This document shows, piece after piece, positions 1 to 6,690 of a stretch of DNA of 41,090 bases. The position numbers and the translations under genes were made by a program. This stretch comes from Alphaproteobacteria bacterium UBA3307. GTDB lineage: Bacteria; Pseudomonadota; Alphaproteobacteria; RF32; CAG-239. Position 1 is the stretch's first letter, and the number at the start of each line of letters is the position of its first letter. The DNA lies in assembly GCA_002361365.1 (NCBI GenBank), contig DEST01000091.1, positions 1-41,090 on the forward strand, written 5' to 3'. Below the pieces are notes generated by a model. It did not search any database. It saw nothing but the letters and a program-made list of their open reading frames with translations, and was not told the DNA's origin.

Positions 1-24
1 CGCGCCCAACTGAGCTACAACCCC
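1..24 (-). tRNA. tRNA gene, 5' part only (truncated by window edge)
   Basis: Read on the minus strand the window edge gives a tRNA 5' half: GGGG acceptor start, then the D-arm string GTAGCTCAGTTGG. The gene begins at 24 and runs out of the window at 1, so the anticodon is not visible. The GGGG start would fit tRNA-Ala among others, but the identity cannot be fixed from what is present. Confidence 0.75.
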
Positions 25-37
25 AAAAACAAGGCCA

Positions 38-66
38 TATATAGCATACACATTTTCAAAAGTAAA
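38..66 (-). promoter_or_regulatory. promoter of the tRNA gene
   Basis: On the minus strand TTTACT (66-61), a 17-base spacer and TATATA (43-38) precede the tRNA start at 24 by a suitable distance. A direct repeat TGTGCCAA (83-90 and 94-101 on the plus strand, one helical turn apart) lies just upstream. Confidence 0.5.
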
Positions 67-458
67 GCAAAAAAATCACCACTGTGCCAATTTTGTGCCA
101 AATGTTATGTTATTGATTTTACTATAACTTTTGCACAGCTAACCCATTGTTATTCCACACTTTTTTAAACCATTAGCCAATTCTTATTTAAAATAATTTG
201 TTCGTTAAGTTATTGTTTTATAAGGATTTTGGTAGGAATTGGTTCCGCGGCGATTTATTTAATATTATTTATATGATTAAAGTTGCTAAACGAACAGCAG
301 GACATCAAAAAGTGCATTACAATTAAGTAATTATTTAGTAATTTCAGATGTTTATCGTTGATAGCCTTTTGAATATTAGCAATAGTATTCTCAGAAATCA
401 AGTCATAGTTTGTTTTCTGTTTTTAGTTTACAAAAATATTTTTGCTCCAAAAAAATGC
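67..458. other. intergenic region, AT-rich, no convincing gene
   Basis: About 390 bases between the tRNA promoter and the rpsF promoter. I see no RNA gene or credible coding region: a plus-strand open frame from 348 lacks a Shine-Dalgarno site and its product resembles nothing I know. The only structure noted is the 8-base direct repeat TGTGCCAA at 83-90 and 94-101. Confidence 0.5.
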
Positions 459-486
459 TTGCATTTGCCGCAAATTCGTGTATATT
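459..486 (+). promoter_or_regulatory. promoter of the rpsF-rpsR-rplI operon
   Basis: TTGCAT (459-464), 16-base spacer, TATATT (481-486). The start would be near 493, giving a leader of about 110 nt that contains the hairpin at 501-522. Confidence 0.5.
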
Positions 487-500
487 TGCGTTTGTCCCTT

Positions 501-540
501 GCCGGATGGAATATCATTCGGCTATACATTAACCGGCGGA
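501..540 (+). promoter_or_regulatory. structured leader of rpsF; candidate S6:S18 autoregulatory element
   Basis: GCCGGATG (501-508) pairs with CATTCGGC (515-522) in an 8-bp stem (one G-U) closed by a 6-nt loop. It is followed by ACCGGCGG at 532-539. Known rpsF leaders bind the S6:S18 complex through a hairpin and an unpaired CCG; position and CCG content fit that class, but I have not matched the full consensus. No run of T follows, so this would not be a terminator. Confidence 0.35.
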
Positions 541-604
541 TAGTGTGTCAAAAATGCCGCAATATCTGCCATTTGTTGAGTAATCCATAAGGAGATATTA
601 AAAT

Positions 605-943
605 ATGGCTAACTATGAAAGCGTGCTGATTGCACGTCAGGATCTCGGTGCCGCGCAAGTTAATTCTCTCGTTTCTGATTTGAGCGAAGTGATTAAAAAA
701 GAAGGCGGCGAGGTTGTAAAAGTTGATAACTGGGGTTTAAAAAATCTCGCTTATCGCATTAAGAAAAACCGCAAAGGTCACTATGTTTTGTTAAACATTG
801 TTGCTCCGGCAAAAGCAATCTTTGAATATGAAAGACTTATCCGCCTCAACGAAGATGTTATTCGTTATATGACGGTCAAAGTTGAAGAATTCAACAACGA
901 AACGGCAGAAGTGGAAGAAGATTCCGCTGTTGCTGAGGCTTAA
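605..943 (+). CDS. rpsF: 30S ribosomal protein S6
   Basis: 112-residue S6, which binds 16S rRNA in the platform of the small subunit as a heterodimer with S18. The sequence opens MANYESVLIARQDL and carries the family core (WGLKNLAYRIKK about residues 44-55, then an RLNEDVIRYMTVK-type segment near 79-91). It ends with an acidic, alanine-rich tail typical of bacterial S6. The start at 605 follows a clear AAGGAG site. It is first in the operon, 13 bases before rpsR, and is probably controlled through the structured leader. Confidence 0.97.
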   Translation: MANYESVLIARQDLGAAQVNSLVSDLSEVIKKEGGEVVKVDNWGLKNLAYRIKKNRKGHYVLLNIVAPAKAIFEYERLIRLNEDVIRYMTVKVEEFNNETAEVEEDSAVAEA

Positions 944-956
944 AGGAGTTTGAACA

Positions 957-1181
957 ATGACTAAACAATCATTTTTTAAAAGAAAATCTTGTCCGTTTTC
1001 CGGCGAAAATGCGCTGAAAATCGACTATAAAGATGTTAAATTGCTTTCACGCTATGTTTCGGAAAAAGGTAAAATTATTCCGTCGCGTATCACATCTGTT
1101 TCGGCTAAAAAGCAAAGAGAATTGGCTCGCGCCATTAAACGTGCCCGCTATATCGCTTTGTTGCCGTATGTTGCTATGTAG
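957..1181 (+). CDS. rpsR: 30S ribosomal protein S18
   Basis: 74-residue S18, the partner of S6 on the 16S rRNA platform. The N-terminal FFKRKSCPFSG, the YKDVKLLSRYVSEKGKI segment and the ITSVSAKKQRELARAIKRAR signature (residues ~45-64) are diagnostic. The single Cys in CPFSG is the usual family position. AAAGGAG precedes the ATG at 957, and the gene lies 9 bases before rplI. Confidence 0.97.
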   Translation: MTKQSFFKRKSCPFSGENALKIDYKDVKLLSRYVSEKGKIIPSRITSVSAKKQRELARAIKRARYIALLPYVAM

Positions 1182-1190
1182 GAGGGTGCT

Positions 1191-1676
1191 ATGGAAGTTA
1201 TTTTACTCGAACACGTAGAAAAATTAGGTCGTATGGGTGATAAGGTTAATGTTAAAACCGGTTATGCCCGTAACTATTTGTTACCGCAAAAGAAGGCTCT
1301 ACGCGCTACAGATGCCAATATTGCTTATTTTGAAGCACAAAAGGCGGCATTAGAATTGCACAACCAAGAGCTTTTGGGCAAGGCATCCGAATTGGCAGCT
1401 TCTTTGAATGGGTTTAACGCTATTCTGATTCGCCAGGCTGCGGAAACCGGTCAGCTTTACGGTTCTGTAACCATTCGCGATATTGCTTCGGCTATTAAAG
1501 AAGCCGGCTATAATGTTGAACGTCGTTACATTTATTTGGAAAAACCGATTAAAGATTTAGGTATTTACCAAGTAAAATTGAACTTGCATCCGGAAGTTTC
1601 GCAAACGATTCTGGTAAACGTTGCCAGAAGTTCAGAAGAAGCTAAAAAGCAAGCAAAAGCATATAATCAAGAATAG
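1191..1676 (+). CDS. rplI: 50S ribosomal protein L9
   Basis: 161-residue L9, which links the large subunit near L1 to neighbouring ribosomes. The N-terminal RNA-binding domain (VILLEHVEKLGRMGDKVNVK, then GYARNYLLPQKKA) is textbook. A charged helical linker (~45-75) and a C-terminal domain with GQLYGSVTIRDIA follow. Length is slightly above the E. coli protein. AGGAGG lies before ATG 1191. It is the last gene of the operon and is followed by a strong terminator. Confidence 0.97.
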   Translation: MEVILLEHVEKLGRMGDKVNVKTGYARNYLLPQKKALRATDANIAYFEAQKAALELHNQELLGKASELAASLNGFNAILIRQAAETGQLYGSVTIRDIASAIKEAGYNVERRYIYLEKPIKDLGIYQVKLNLHPEVSQTILVNVARSSEEAKKQAKAYNQE

Positions 1677-1702
1677 TTTGTTTCTTGAAAAACGCAACTC
1701 AT

Positions 1703-1730
1703 ATCCCCGATTGCACAATCGGGGATTTTT
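1703..1730 (+). terminator. rho-independent terminator of rpsF-rpsR-rplI
   Basis: Perfect 10-bp stem ATCCCCGATT (1703-1712) / AATCGGGGAT (1717-1726) with a GCAC loop, followed by TTTTTGCTTTT. Confidence 0.93.
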
Positions 1731-1826
1731 GCTTTTGTAAACCGACAATTTTTCTTGACAAAAACAATTATCCGTGCTAGTCGTAAGATACGTTAGATAT
1801 TATTAACCCTTAAAATTTTTACAATT

Positions 1827-2126
1827 ATGGCAGATGTAGAATTAGGCGCACCCATGTTTAAGGCTGTGGTGGTCAAAAAGGATGTGACTCCTGTGGCGGT
1901 TGTATTAAAAGTTCGGTATCACCGAAAGCACTTCTTTGATGGCAAACGCAAAGTGTTCACTTTGGAAGTTCCTTTCGGCAATAGCACGTGGCAGCAGGAT
2001 AGATACAACTTAGCTCAAATGCTTCAGCCCGGAGATGAGCTCTTTGTTGACGGCTATGGAGAAGAATGGAGTGACCCGCTGTATCACAACGCCCTACAGC
2101 GCAAATGGAACTTACGCTTTTTTTAG
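1827..2126 (+). CDS. hypothetical protein, GC-richer orphan
   Basis: 99-residue protein of unknown function with no signal peptide or membrane segment. It is basic and aromatic in the middle (RYHRKHFFDGKRK, ~30-42) and has a PGDELFVDGYGEEW segment (~68-81) like a small beta-barrel or nucleic-acid-binding domain; I do not recognise a family. Two hand-counted 60-base lines of the gene are about 48-52% G+C, clearly above the surrounding sequence. There is no Shine-Dalgarno site before ATG 1827 (the leader is AT-rich). TTGACA at 1755-1760 has no good partner -10 box. Its own terminator follows. An acquired gene, perhaps from a Bacteroidota donor, is possible. A later start at ATG 1854 (MFKAV) is an alternative. 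Confidence 0.65.
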   Translation: MADVELGAPMFKAVVVKKDVTPVAVVLKVRYHRKHFFDGKRKVFTLEVPFGNSTWQQDRYNLAQMLQPGDELFVDGYGEEWSDPLYHNALQRKWNLRFF

Positions 2127-2141
2127 GCAGATAACATTTTT

Positions 2142-2175
2142 AAAGCTCTTGATACATTGTATCGGGAGCTTTTTT
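2142..2175 (+). terminator. terminator after the orphan gene
   Basis: 14-bp stem AAAGCTCTTGATAC (2142-2155) / GTATCGGGAGCTTT (2159-2172), two G-U pairs, 3-nt loop, then a T run to 2175. Confidence 0.88.
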
Positions 2176-2262
2176 GTATTAAAAAATAAATAAAATTACT
2201 TTATTTGCGTCAATTTCACTGCATCTTATGTAAAAAAATACCTGATATCTCGGTTTTTGCGA

Positions 2263-2290
2263 TTGTAATTACAAAAAAATATTGTATGAT
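2263..2290 (+). promoter_or_regulatory. promoter of the LPLAT-waaA-lpxK operon
   Basis: TTGTAA (2263-2268), 16-base spacer, TATGAT (2285-2290). Transcription would start near 2297, downstream of the TTG at 2282, which argues for translation from ATG 2333. Confidence 0.5.
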
Positions 2291-2332
2291 GTGCTTAAAC
2301 AAGTTGTTTATGGAACAAACGTATCACTAAAA

Positions 2333-3112
2333 ATGAAAGCTCAATGGCTTAAAAATCTGATAAAACATCCTTGCGCCGAAAAGTTTATCGGCTGTGTGGC
2401 TTTTTGTTATCTGAAATTTGTAGGTTTGACCACACGTTGGCAATCCGTAACCGGCGTAAAAGAAACGTATGAAACAATTGCTAAAGATGGTAGCGCAATC
2501 ATTATCGGTTGGCACGGACGCACCTTAATTATGCCGTATTTTTGGAACAAAAGCAGCAAACTTAATGCGTTGGTTTCTCCGCACCGCGACGGCAGAATGA
2601 TTATGTATATTTTAGAAAAATTCGGTATTGGACATATTAGCGGTTCCAGTGATAAAAACGCCAAAGACGCTGCACTTGAACTGATGCAAAACCTCAAAGA
2701 CGGTAACAGTATTGCCATTATTCCGGATGGGCCACGCGGTCCGAGTATGGAGCTGACAATGAGCCCGATTTTTTATGCTCAAAAGTCAGGTAAGCCGATT
2801 TTAGGAATTACCTACAGCATTGCAGACTCGATTGTCGTCAGTAAAAGTTGGGACGATATGCTGATTCCACTGCCTTTTCATAAAGGAATGTATGCCATTA
2901 CGGAACCGATATATATTCCGCATGATGCTACTACCGAGCAATTGGAAGAATACCGACAAAAAGTAGAAAATACACTAAATGAACTGACATGGCAACTTGA
3001 TAAAAAAATGGGATTGCCATATATTGCCAAAGGAAAACGGCCACGCAAAAGCCGTAAGGAAATTTATGAAGAGCAACATCAATCTCCGGAAAAGCAGAAA
3101 GAAGGAAAATAA
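2333..3112 (+). CDS. lysophospholipid acyltransferase family protein (DUF374)
   Basis: 259 residues from ATG 2333. The frame is open further up to a TTG at 2282, but that would lie before the predicted transcription start. DUF374 is an LPLAT-type acyltransferase of envelope lipid synthesis. Visible marks are the GWHGRTLIMPYF block (H with downstream polar residues, ~76-87), SPHRDGRMI, and the PDGPRGP motif, followed by AQKSGKPILGITY. The N-terminal ~40 residues contain a hydrophobic helix that would dock on the inner membrane. The tail is basic. It sits directly upstream of waaA (no gap), consistent with a role in lipid A or LPS assembly; the exact acyl acceptor is unknown. Confidence 0.88.
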   Translation: MKAQWLKNLIKHPCAEKFIGCVAFCYLKFVGLTTRWQSVTGVKETYETIAKDGSAIIIGWHGRTLIMPYFWNKSSKLNALVSPHRDGRMIMYILEKFGIGHISGSSDKNAKDAALELMQNLKDGNSIAIIPDGPRGPSMELTMSPIFYAQKSGKPILGITYSIADSIVVSKSWDDMLIPLPFHKGMYAITEPIYIPHDATTEQLEEYRQKVENTLNELTWQLDKKMGLPYIAKGKRPRKSRKEIYEEQHQSPEKQKEGK

Positions 3113-4390
3113 ATGTTTATCGGTTTGTATAATACTTTGGTTAGAATTTTGTATCCGATTGCCATTCGTCGTTATATTGACAAGCGCAAAAAAATCGGCA
3201 AAGAAGATATTAAGCGTTTTAACGAGCGTGTCGGTCGTCCCAAAAAAGAACGTCCGAACGGGAGGCTGATATGGTTGCACGGAGCATCAGTCGGTGAATC
3301 TATTTCTATGTTGCCACTGATTAACCGCCTACTTGAAATATATCCAGATGTGCATATTATGGTTACAACCGGAACCACAACTTCGGCAGAGGTTATGGCT
3401 AAACGTTTGCCGGAACGCGCGTTTCACCAATATCTGCCTATAGATAATCCGGTATTTACTACACGATTTATACGTTATTGGCAACCAACAATCGCTTTGT
3501 GGTTTGAATCTGAGTTCTGGCCGGCTATGCTTTCAAGTATTAAACGCAAAAATATTCCGCTGATTTTGATTAACGGACGGATATCTAACAAATCTTTTAA
3601 GCGTTGGCAACAATTTGACTATATTATCAAAGAACTGCTCGGATGCTTTACCGCGTGCCTTGGACAATCGGAAGAAGATGCTTACCGCTTACGCATTTTG
3701 GGAGCAAAAGATGCTATGTGTCTCGGCAATTTAAAATATGCCGGATTGCCGATTCCGGTAGACCAAGCAAAAAAAGCTGAAATTTTGACGCAAATAGCAA
3801 AACGTCCGCTTTGGCTGGTAAGCTCTACTCATAATGATGAAGAGTTTAAAATCGGGCGTTTCTTAAAAGAATTGCAACAAAAACATCCTAACTTGCTGAC
3901 TTTGATTGCGCCAAGGCATCCCAATCGCGGAGCGGAAATCAAAGAGAAGTTAGAACAAGAATATGGTCTAAATGTGGCATTACGTTCCGCCGGAGAGCCG
4001 ATTATGGCGAAAACCGATGTTTATGTGGCGGATACTATTGGAGAAATGGGAATTTGGTATGAGATTGCCCCGATTGTGTTTATCGGTGGGTCGCTGATTC
4101 CGCACGGAGGACAGAATTTTATGGAGCCTTCACGTTGCCGTGATGCCGTGATTGTCGGGCCGCATATGCATAATTTTACCGATGCGATGAACCGTGCCAA
4201 GCACGCTGACGGAATTATTCAGGTTAATGATGTTTTAGAGCTGATTGATATGGTCGATCAACTTTTAGTCAATAAAGATTTGCTCGAAGCCAAGCGTAGT
4301 TTGGCCTATAATTGGGCAACCGGCGAAGCTAAGGTTTTAGATGGAATTGTTGAAAAAATTCAGGGATATATGGTAAATGAAGACTCCTAA
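3113..4390 (+). CDS. waaA: 3-deoxy-D-manno-octulosonic acid transferase (Kdo transferase)
   Basis: 425-residue GT-B glycosyltransferase (GT30) that transfers Kdo from CMP-Kdo to lipid IVA on the inner face of the inner membrane. Visible marks: N-terminal hydrophobic anchor; LIWLHGASVGE (~53-63, containing the catalytic Glu of the family); MVTTGTTTSAEV; the EFWPAMLSSIKRKNIPLILINGRIS block; NLKYAG; STHNDEE; PRHPNR; and the nucleotide-binding FIGGSLIPHGGQNFMEP. Its start abuts the stop of the LPLAT gene and it overlaps lpxK by 14 bases, so the three are co-translated. Whether it adds one or two Kdo residues cannot be read from the sequence. Confidence 0.96.
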   Translation: MFIGLYNTLVRILYPIAIRRYIDKRKKIGKEDIKRFNERVGRPKKERPNGRLIWLHGASVGESISMLPLINRLLEIYPDVHIMVTTGTTTSAEVMAKRLPERAFHQYLPIDNPVFTTRFIRYWQPTIALWFESEFWPAMLSSIKRKNIPLILINGRISNKSFKRWQQFDYIIKELLGCFTACLGQSEEDAYRLRILGAKDAMCLGNLKYAGLPIPVDQAKKAEILTQIAKRPLWLVSSTHNDEEFKIGRFLKELQQKHPNLLTLIAPRHPNRGAEIKEKLEQEYGLNVALRSAGEPIMAKTDVYVADTIGEMGIWYEIAPIVFIGGSLIPHGGQNFMEPSRCRDAVIVGPHMHNFTDAMNRAKHADGIIQVNDVLELIDMVDQLLVNKDLLEAKRSLAYNWATGEAKVLDGIVEKIQGYMVNEDS

Positions 4391-5336
4391 ATATTGGCAA
4401 TCTAATTCTCTTACTTCTAAAATTTTATCACCTATAGGTAAAATTTATGGCTTGGTAACACAACTGCGGTTGCATTTTCATCAACCTAAAAAAGTAAATG
4501 TGCCGGTTATTTGTGTTGGCAACATAACGGCCGGCGGCACTGGTAAAACTCCGGTGGCGATTTCGGTGGCCAAAATGCTGATTGGTGCAATGTATCACCC
4601 GATTTTTGTTTCTCGCGGCTATGGCGGAAAACTGCAAAATGTATTGGTCAACAACAAAAAACATACGGCACAAGATGTTGGTGATGAGCCGTTATTGCTG
4701 GCAGAACAGGCACCGGTTGTAATCAATGCCGATAGGTATGCCGCGGCTGAATTAGCAATTAAAGAAGGGGCTGATGTGGTGATTATGGACGATGGATTTC
4801 AAAATCCGACGCTCAGCAAAGACCTGTCGTTTTTGGTATTTGACGGACAGTACGGTATCGGCAACGGCAAGATAATTCCGGCCGGACCGCTTAGAGAAAC
4901 ATTTGCCAATGGTATAAAACGAGCAGATGCGCTGATTATTTTGGGAAAAGATAAGCATAACTTGACAACACGCTCGGCGTTACCGATATTTTATGGTCAT
5001 ACCGAACCGGTACAAACTACTATAGAAAATGCTAATGTGTTGGCTTTTGCCGGCATCGGGCATCCGCAAAAATTTTATCATACATTGCAACAACAAGGGT
5101 TTAATGTGATGGAAACAATTGATTTTCCGGACCACCATTTTTATAACAAAACAGAATTAGAAAATATTTTGCGCCGAGCCAAAGAACTGAACGCTGAAGT
5201 GTATACAACCGGCAAAGATTTTGTGAAAATTCCAACATTATACCACAAAAGTATCAATGTTTTAGAGATTGCCGTAGTTTGGGACGAACCGGAAAAGTTA
5301 TTGGAATTTATCCGCAAAAAAATTACCTCGGCCTAA
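4377..5336 (+). CDS. lpxK: tetraacyldisaccharide 4'-kinase
   Basis: 319-residue LpxK, which phosphorylates the 4' position of the lipid A disaccharide. The P-loop NITAGGTGKTP (~44-54) is intact and is followed by FVSRGYGGK, the GDEPLLLA block, and VIMDDGFQNPTL with the conserved acidic pair. Length is usual for the family. It overlaps the end of waaA by 14 bases and has no independent promoter that I can see. Together with the two upstream genes it forms a lipid A/Kdo operon. Confidence 0.96.
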   Translation: MKTPKYWQSNSLTSKILSPIGKIYGLVTQLRLHFHQPKKVNVPVICVGNITAGGTGKTPVAISVAKMLIGAMYHPIFVSRGYGGKLQNVLVNNKKHTAQDVGDEPLLLAEQAPVVINADRYAAAELAIKEGADVVIMDDGFQNPTLSKDLSFLVFDGQYGIGNGKIIPAGPLRETFANGIKRADALIILGKDKHNLTTRSALPIFYGHTEPVQTTIENANVLAFAGIGHPQKFYHTLQQQGFNVMETIDFPDHHFYNKTELENILRRAKELNAEVYTTGKDFVKIPTLYHKSINVLEIAVVWDEPEKLLEFIRKKITSA

Positions 5337-5375
5337 CTAAACAAGATTGTTATAAGTCTTGGGCTTATATGGCAA

Positions 5376-5407
5376 TCCCCTCGGCTAAGTGCGCGAGGGA
5401 ACTTTTA
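5376..5407. terminator. possible terminator between lpxK and the convergent zincin-like gene
   Basis: TCCCCTCG (5376-5383) pairs with CGAGGGA (5394-5400) with one bulged C and a 10-nt loop, followed on the plus strand by ACTTTTATTG. The T tract is short, so strength is uncertain. Confidence 0.5.
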
Positions 5408-5422
5408 TTGATTTATCGCAAG

Positions 5423-6553
5423 CTAACGCTCATCACGCGGGTCAATACCTTTAGCCAATCTGTTCTGTATCAATTCATTTGTAAACATTTTTTCAAAATC
5501 ACCGGCATCTTTATGTCTGGCGGCAATTTTTCTTCCTTCTGCAAGTTGATTATCGGAAACAAATTGTAAATCTTCAGGTTTGAGTTCTCGGAGCATTTTC
5601 AGCTCTGTATCAGCAATACGCAGCATAAGAGCAAACCGGTCTTCACTTGAAGTAAAAGCAGATGCCGATGCCAATTTATTTTTATTCATATTTAGAGTTA
5701 TTACATTTTCCAATGTCTGTGGAAATTTTTCTTCAACCTTGTAAACATATTTTTTTGTGATGTTCCGAAGAACATTACCTATGGTATCTGTATTTTGTTT
5801 TCCGCTTTTTTCATAGGCATTCAAAAGCTGTAACATTGTCAATTTGTCGGCATATTCCGGATATTTGGTCACTAAAATTTCTGCCATAGCCGCATCGTAA
5901 TATGAATCAGCGGAAGAATCTATTTTGGTCTTATCATCATAACTTTCTAACCTATGTGCATACTCTTCCGGATAATATTCCGGTTTTTCTTCAATTTGCT
6001 TCAGCAATCGTGGCATTAAAGCTTGCTCTTTCCATGCAAACAGTGCGTCTTCTATTGTTGCTCCTTTATCAACCACAAATTCATGGCCCATATAACTGCC
6101 TTTTGCCGCTTTGCCGGTCGACGAACCCAGCATCGGTTCATTTGCAACTTTTACCATTGCTGCACATATATCTTCAACTCTTTTCTCCGGTCCGACTTTC
6201 CCAACGTAAACAGCTCTATCTAGCAGTTGTCGACGTTTGATTCTTGTGGCGACGGCTTCAGGTGTTTCTCCCTCATTCCATGTAAATGACTGTCTGTCTT
6301 TACCTCCCGCAGTCGGTATGTCGACCCTTATTTTACCCTGCAGTTTATTTTTTGCATGCTGTAATTCGTGCATCAATGTTTTAGACGAGGCGTCTAATGT
6401 TTCACGGTTCAAATGTATATGCAGTGTTTCAGCATTATCTAACCCATGCAATGCATCATGTTTTATAGAGACAAGTGTGAGGTTTTCTGTATTATTTAAG
6501 TTTTCTAAAGATGAATCGCCTAAAATTTCTTCTCTGGTCGGGGATTTAGCCAT
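5423..6553 (-). CDS. putative zincin-like metalloprotease, uncharacterised
   Basis: 376 residues, no signal peptide or membrane helix, so probably cytoplasmic or exported by a non-Sec route. The only strong motif is HELQH at residues 62-66 within LMHELQHAKNKLQG, an HExxH zinc site in an amphipathic helix. A Glu-rich segment (GETPEAVATR, ~95-104) could supply the third ligand. The remainder is helical and charged and I do not recognise it. ATG 6553 has a good AAGGAG site, and a clear promoter lies upstream. It is transcribed alone. The early HExxH and helical tail resemble free-standing effector-type zincins, but that is only a possibility. Confidence 0.72.
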   Translation of the reverse strand: MAKSPTREEILGDSSLENLNNTENLTLVSIKHDALHGLDNAETLHIHLNRETLDASSKTLMHELQHAKNKLQGKIRVDIPTAGGKDRQSFTWNEGETPEAVATRIKRRQLLDRAVYVGKVGPEKRVEDICAAMVKVANEPMLGSSTGKAAKGSYMGHEFVVDKGATIEDALFAWKEQALMPRLLKQIEEKPEYYPEEYAHRLESYDDKTKIDSSADSYYDAAMAEILVTKYPEYADKLTMLQLLNAYEKSGKQNTDTIGNVLRNITKKYVYKVEEKFPQTLENVITLNMNKNKLASASAFTSSEDRFALMLRIADTELKMLRELKPEDLQFVSDNQLAEGRKIAARHKDAGDFEKMFTNELIQNRLAKGIDPRDER

Positions 6554-6597
6554 AATTACTCTCCTTGTTTGGATATTAAGTTAAACTTTGTACTCAC

Positions 6598-6626
6598 ATA
6601 TTACCCTCATAATAGACAAAAGTCAA
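6598..6626 (-). promoter_or_regulatory. promoter of the zincin-like gene
   Basis: Minus strand TTGACT (6626-6621), exactly 17 bases, TAATAT (6603-6598). It lies between the gyrB terminator and the start codon at 6553. Confidence 0.7.
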
Positions 6627-6634
6627 GTATTTTT

Positions 6635-6667
6635 ATAAAAACAAAGGCACGCCTGCTGACGTGCCTT
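6635..6667 (-). terminator. terminator of gyrB
   Basis: Stem AAGGCACG (6644-6651) / CGTGCCTT (6660-6667), 8-nt loop. On the minus strand it is followed by TGTTTTTATAAAA. Confidence 0.85.
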
Positions 6668-6690
6668 CGTACGATTTTTGCCTAAATTCG

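Noticed and set aside
348..590. 80-codon plus-strand open frame upstream of rpsF
   Set aside because: No Shine-Dalgarno site, overlaps the rpsF promoter and leader hairpin, and the product (Ile/Leu/Arg/Cys-rich) looks like translated non-coding AT-rich DNA.
1755..1789. Sigma-70 promoter for the orphan at 1827
   Set aside because: TTGACA is perfect but no acceptable -10 hexamer occurs at 16-18 bases (TAGTCG at 17).
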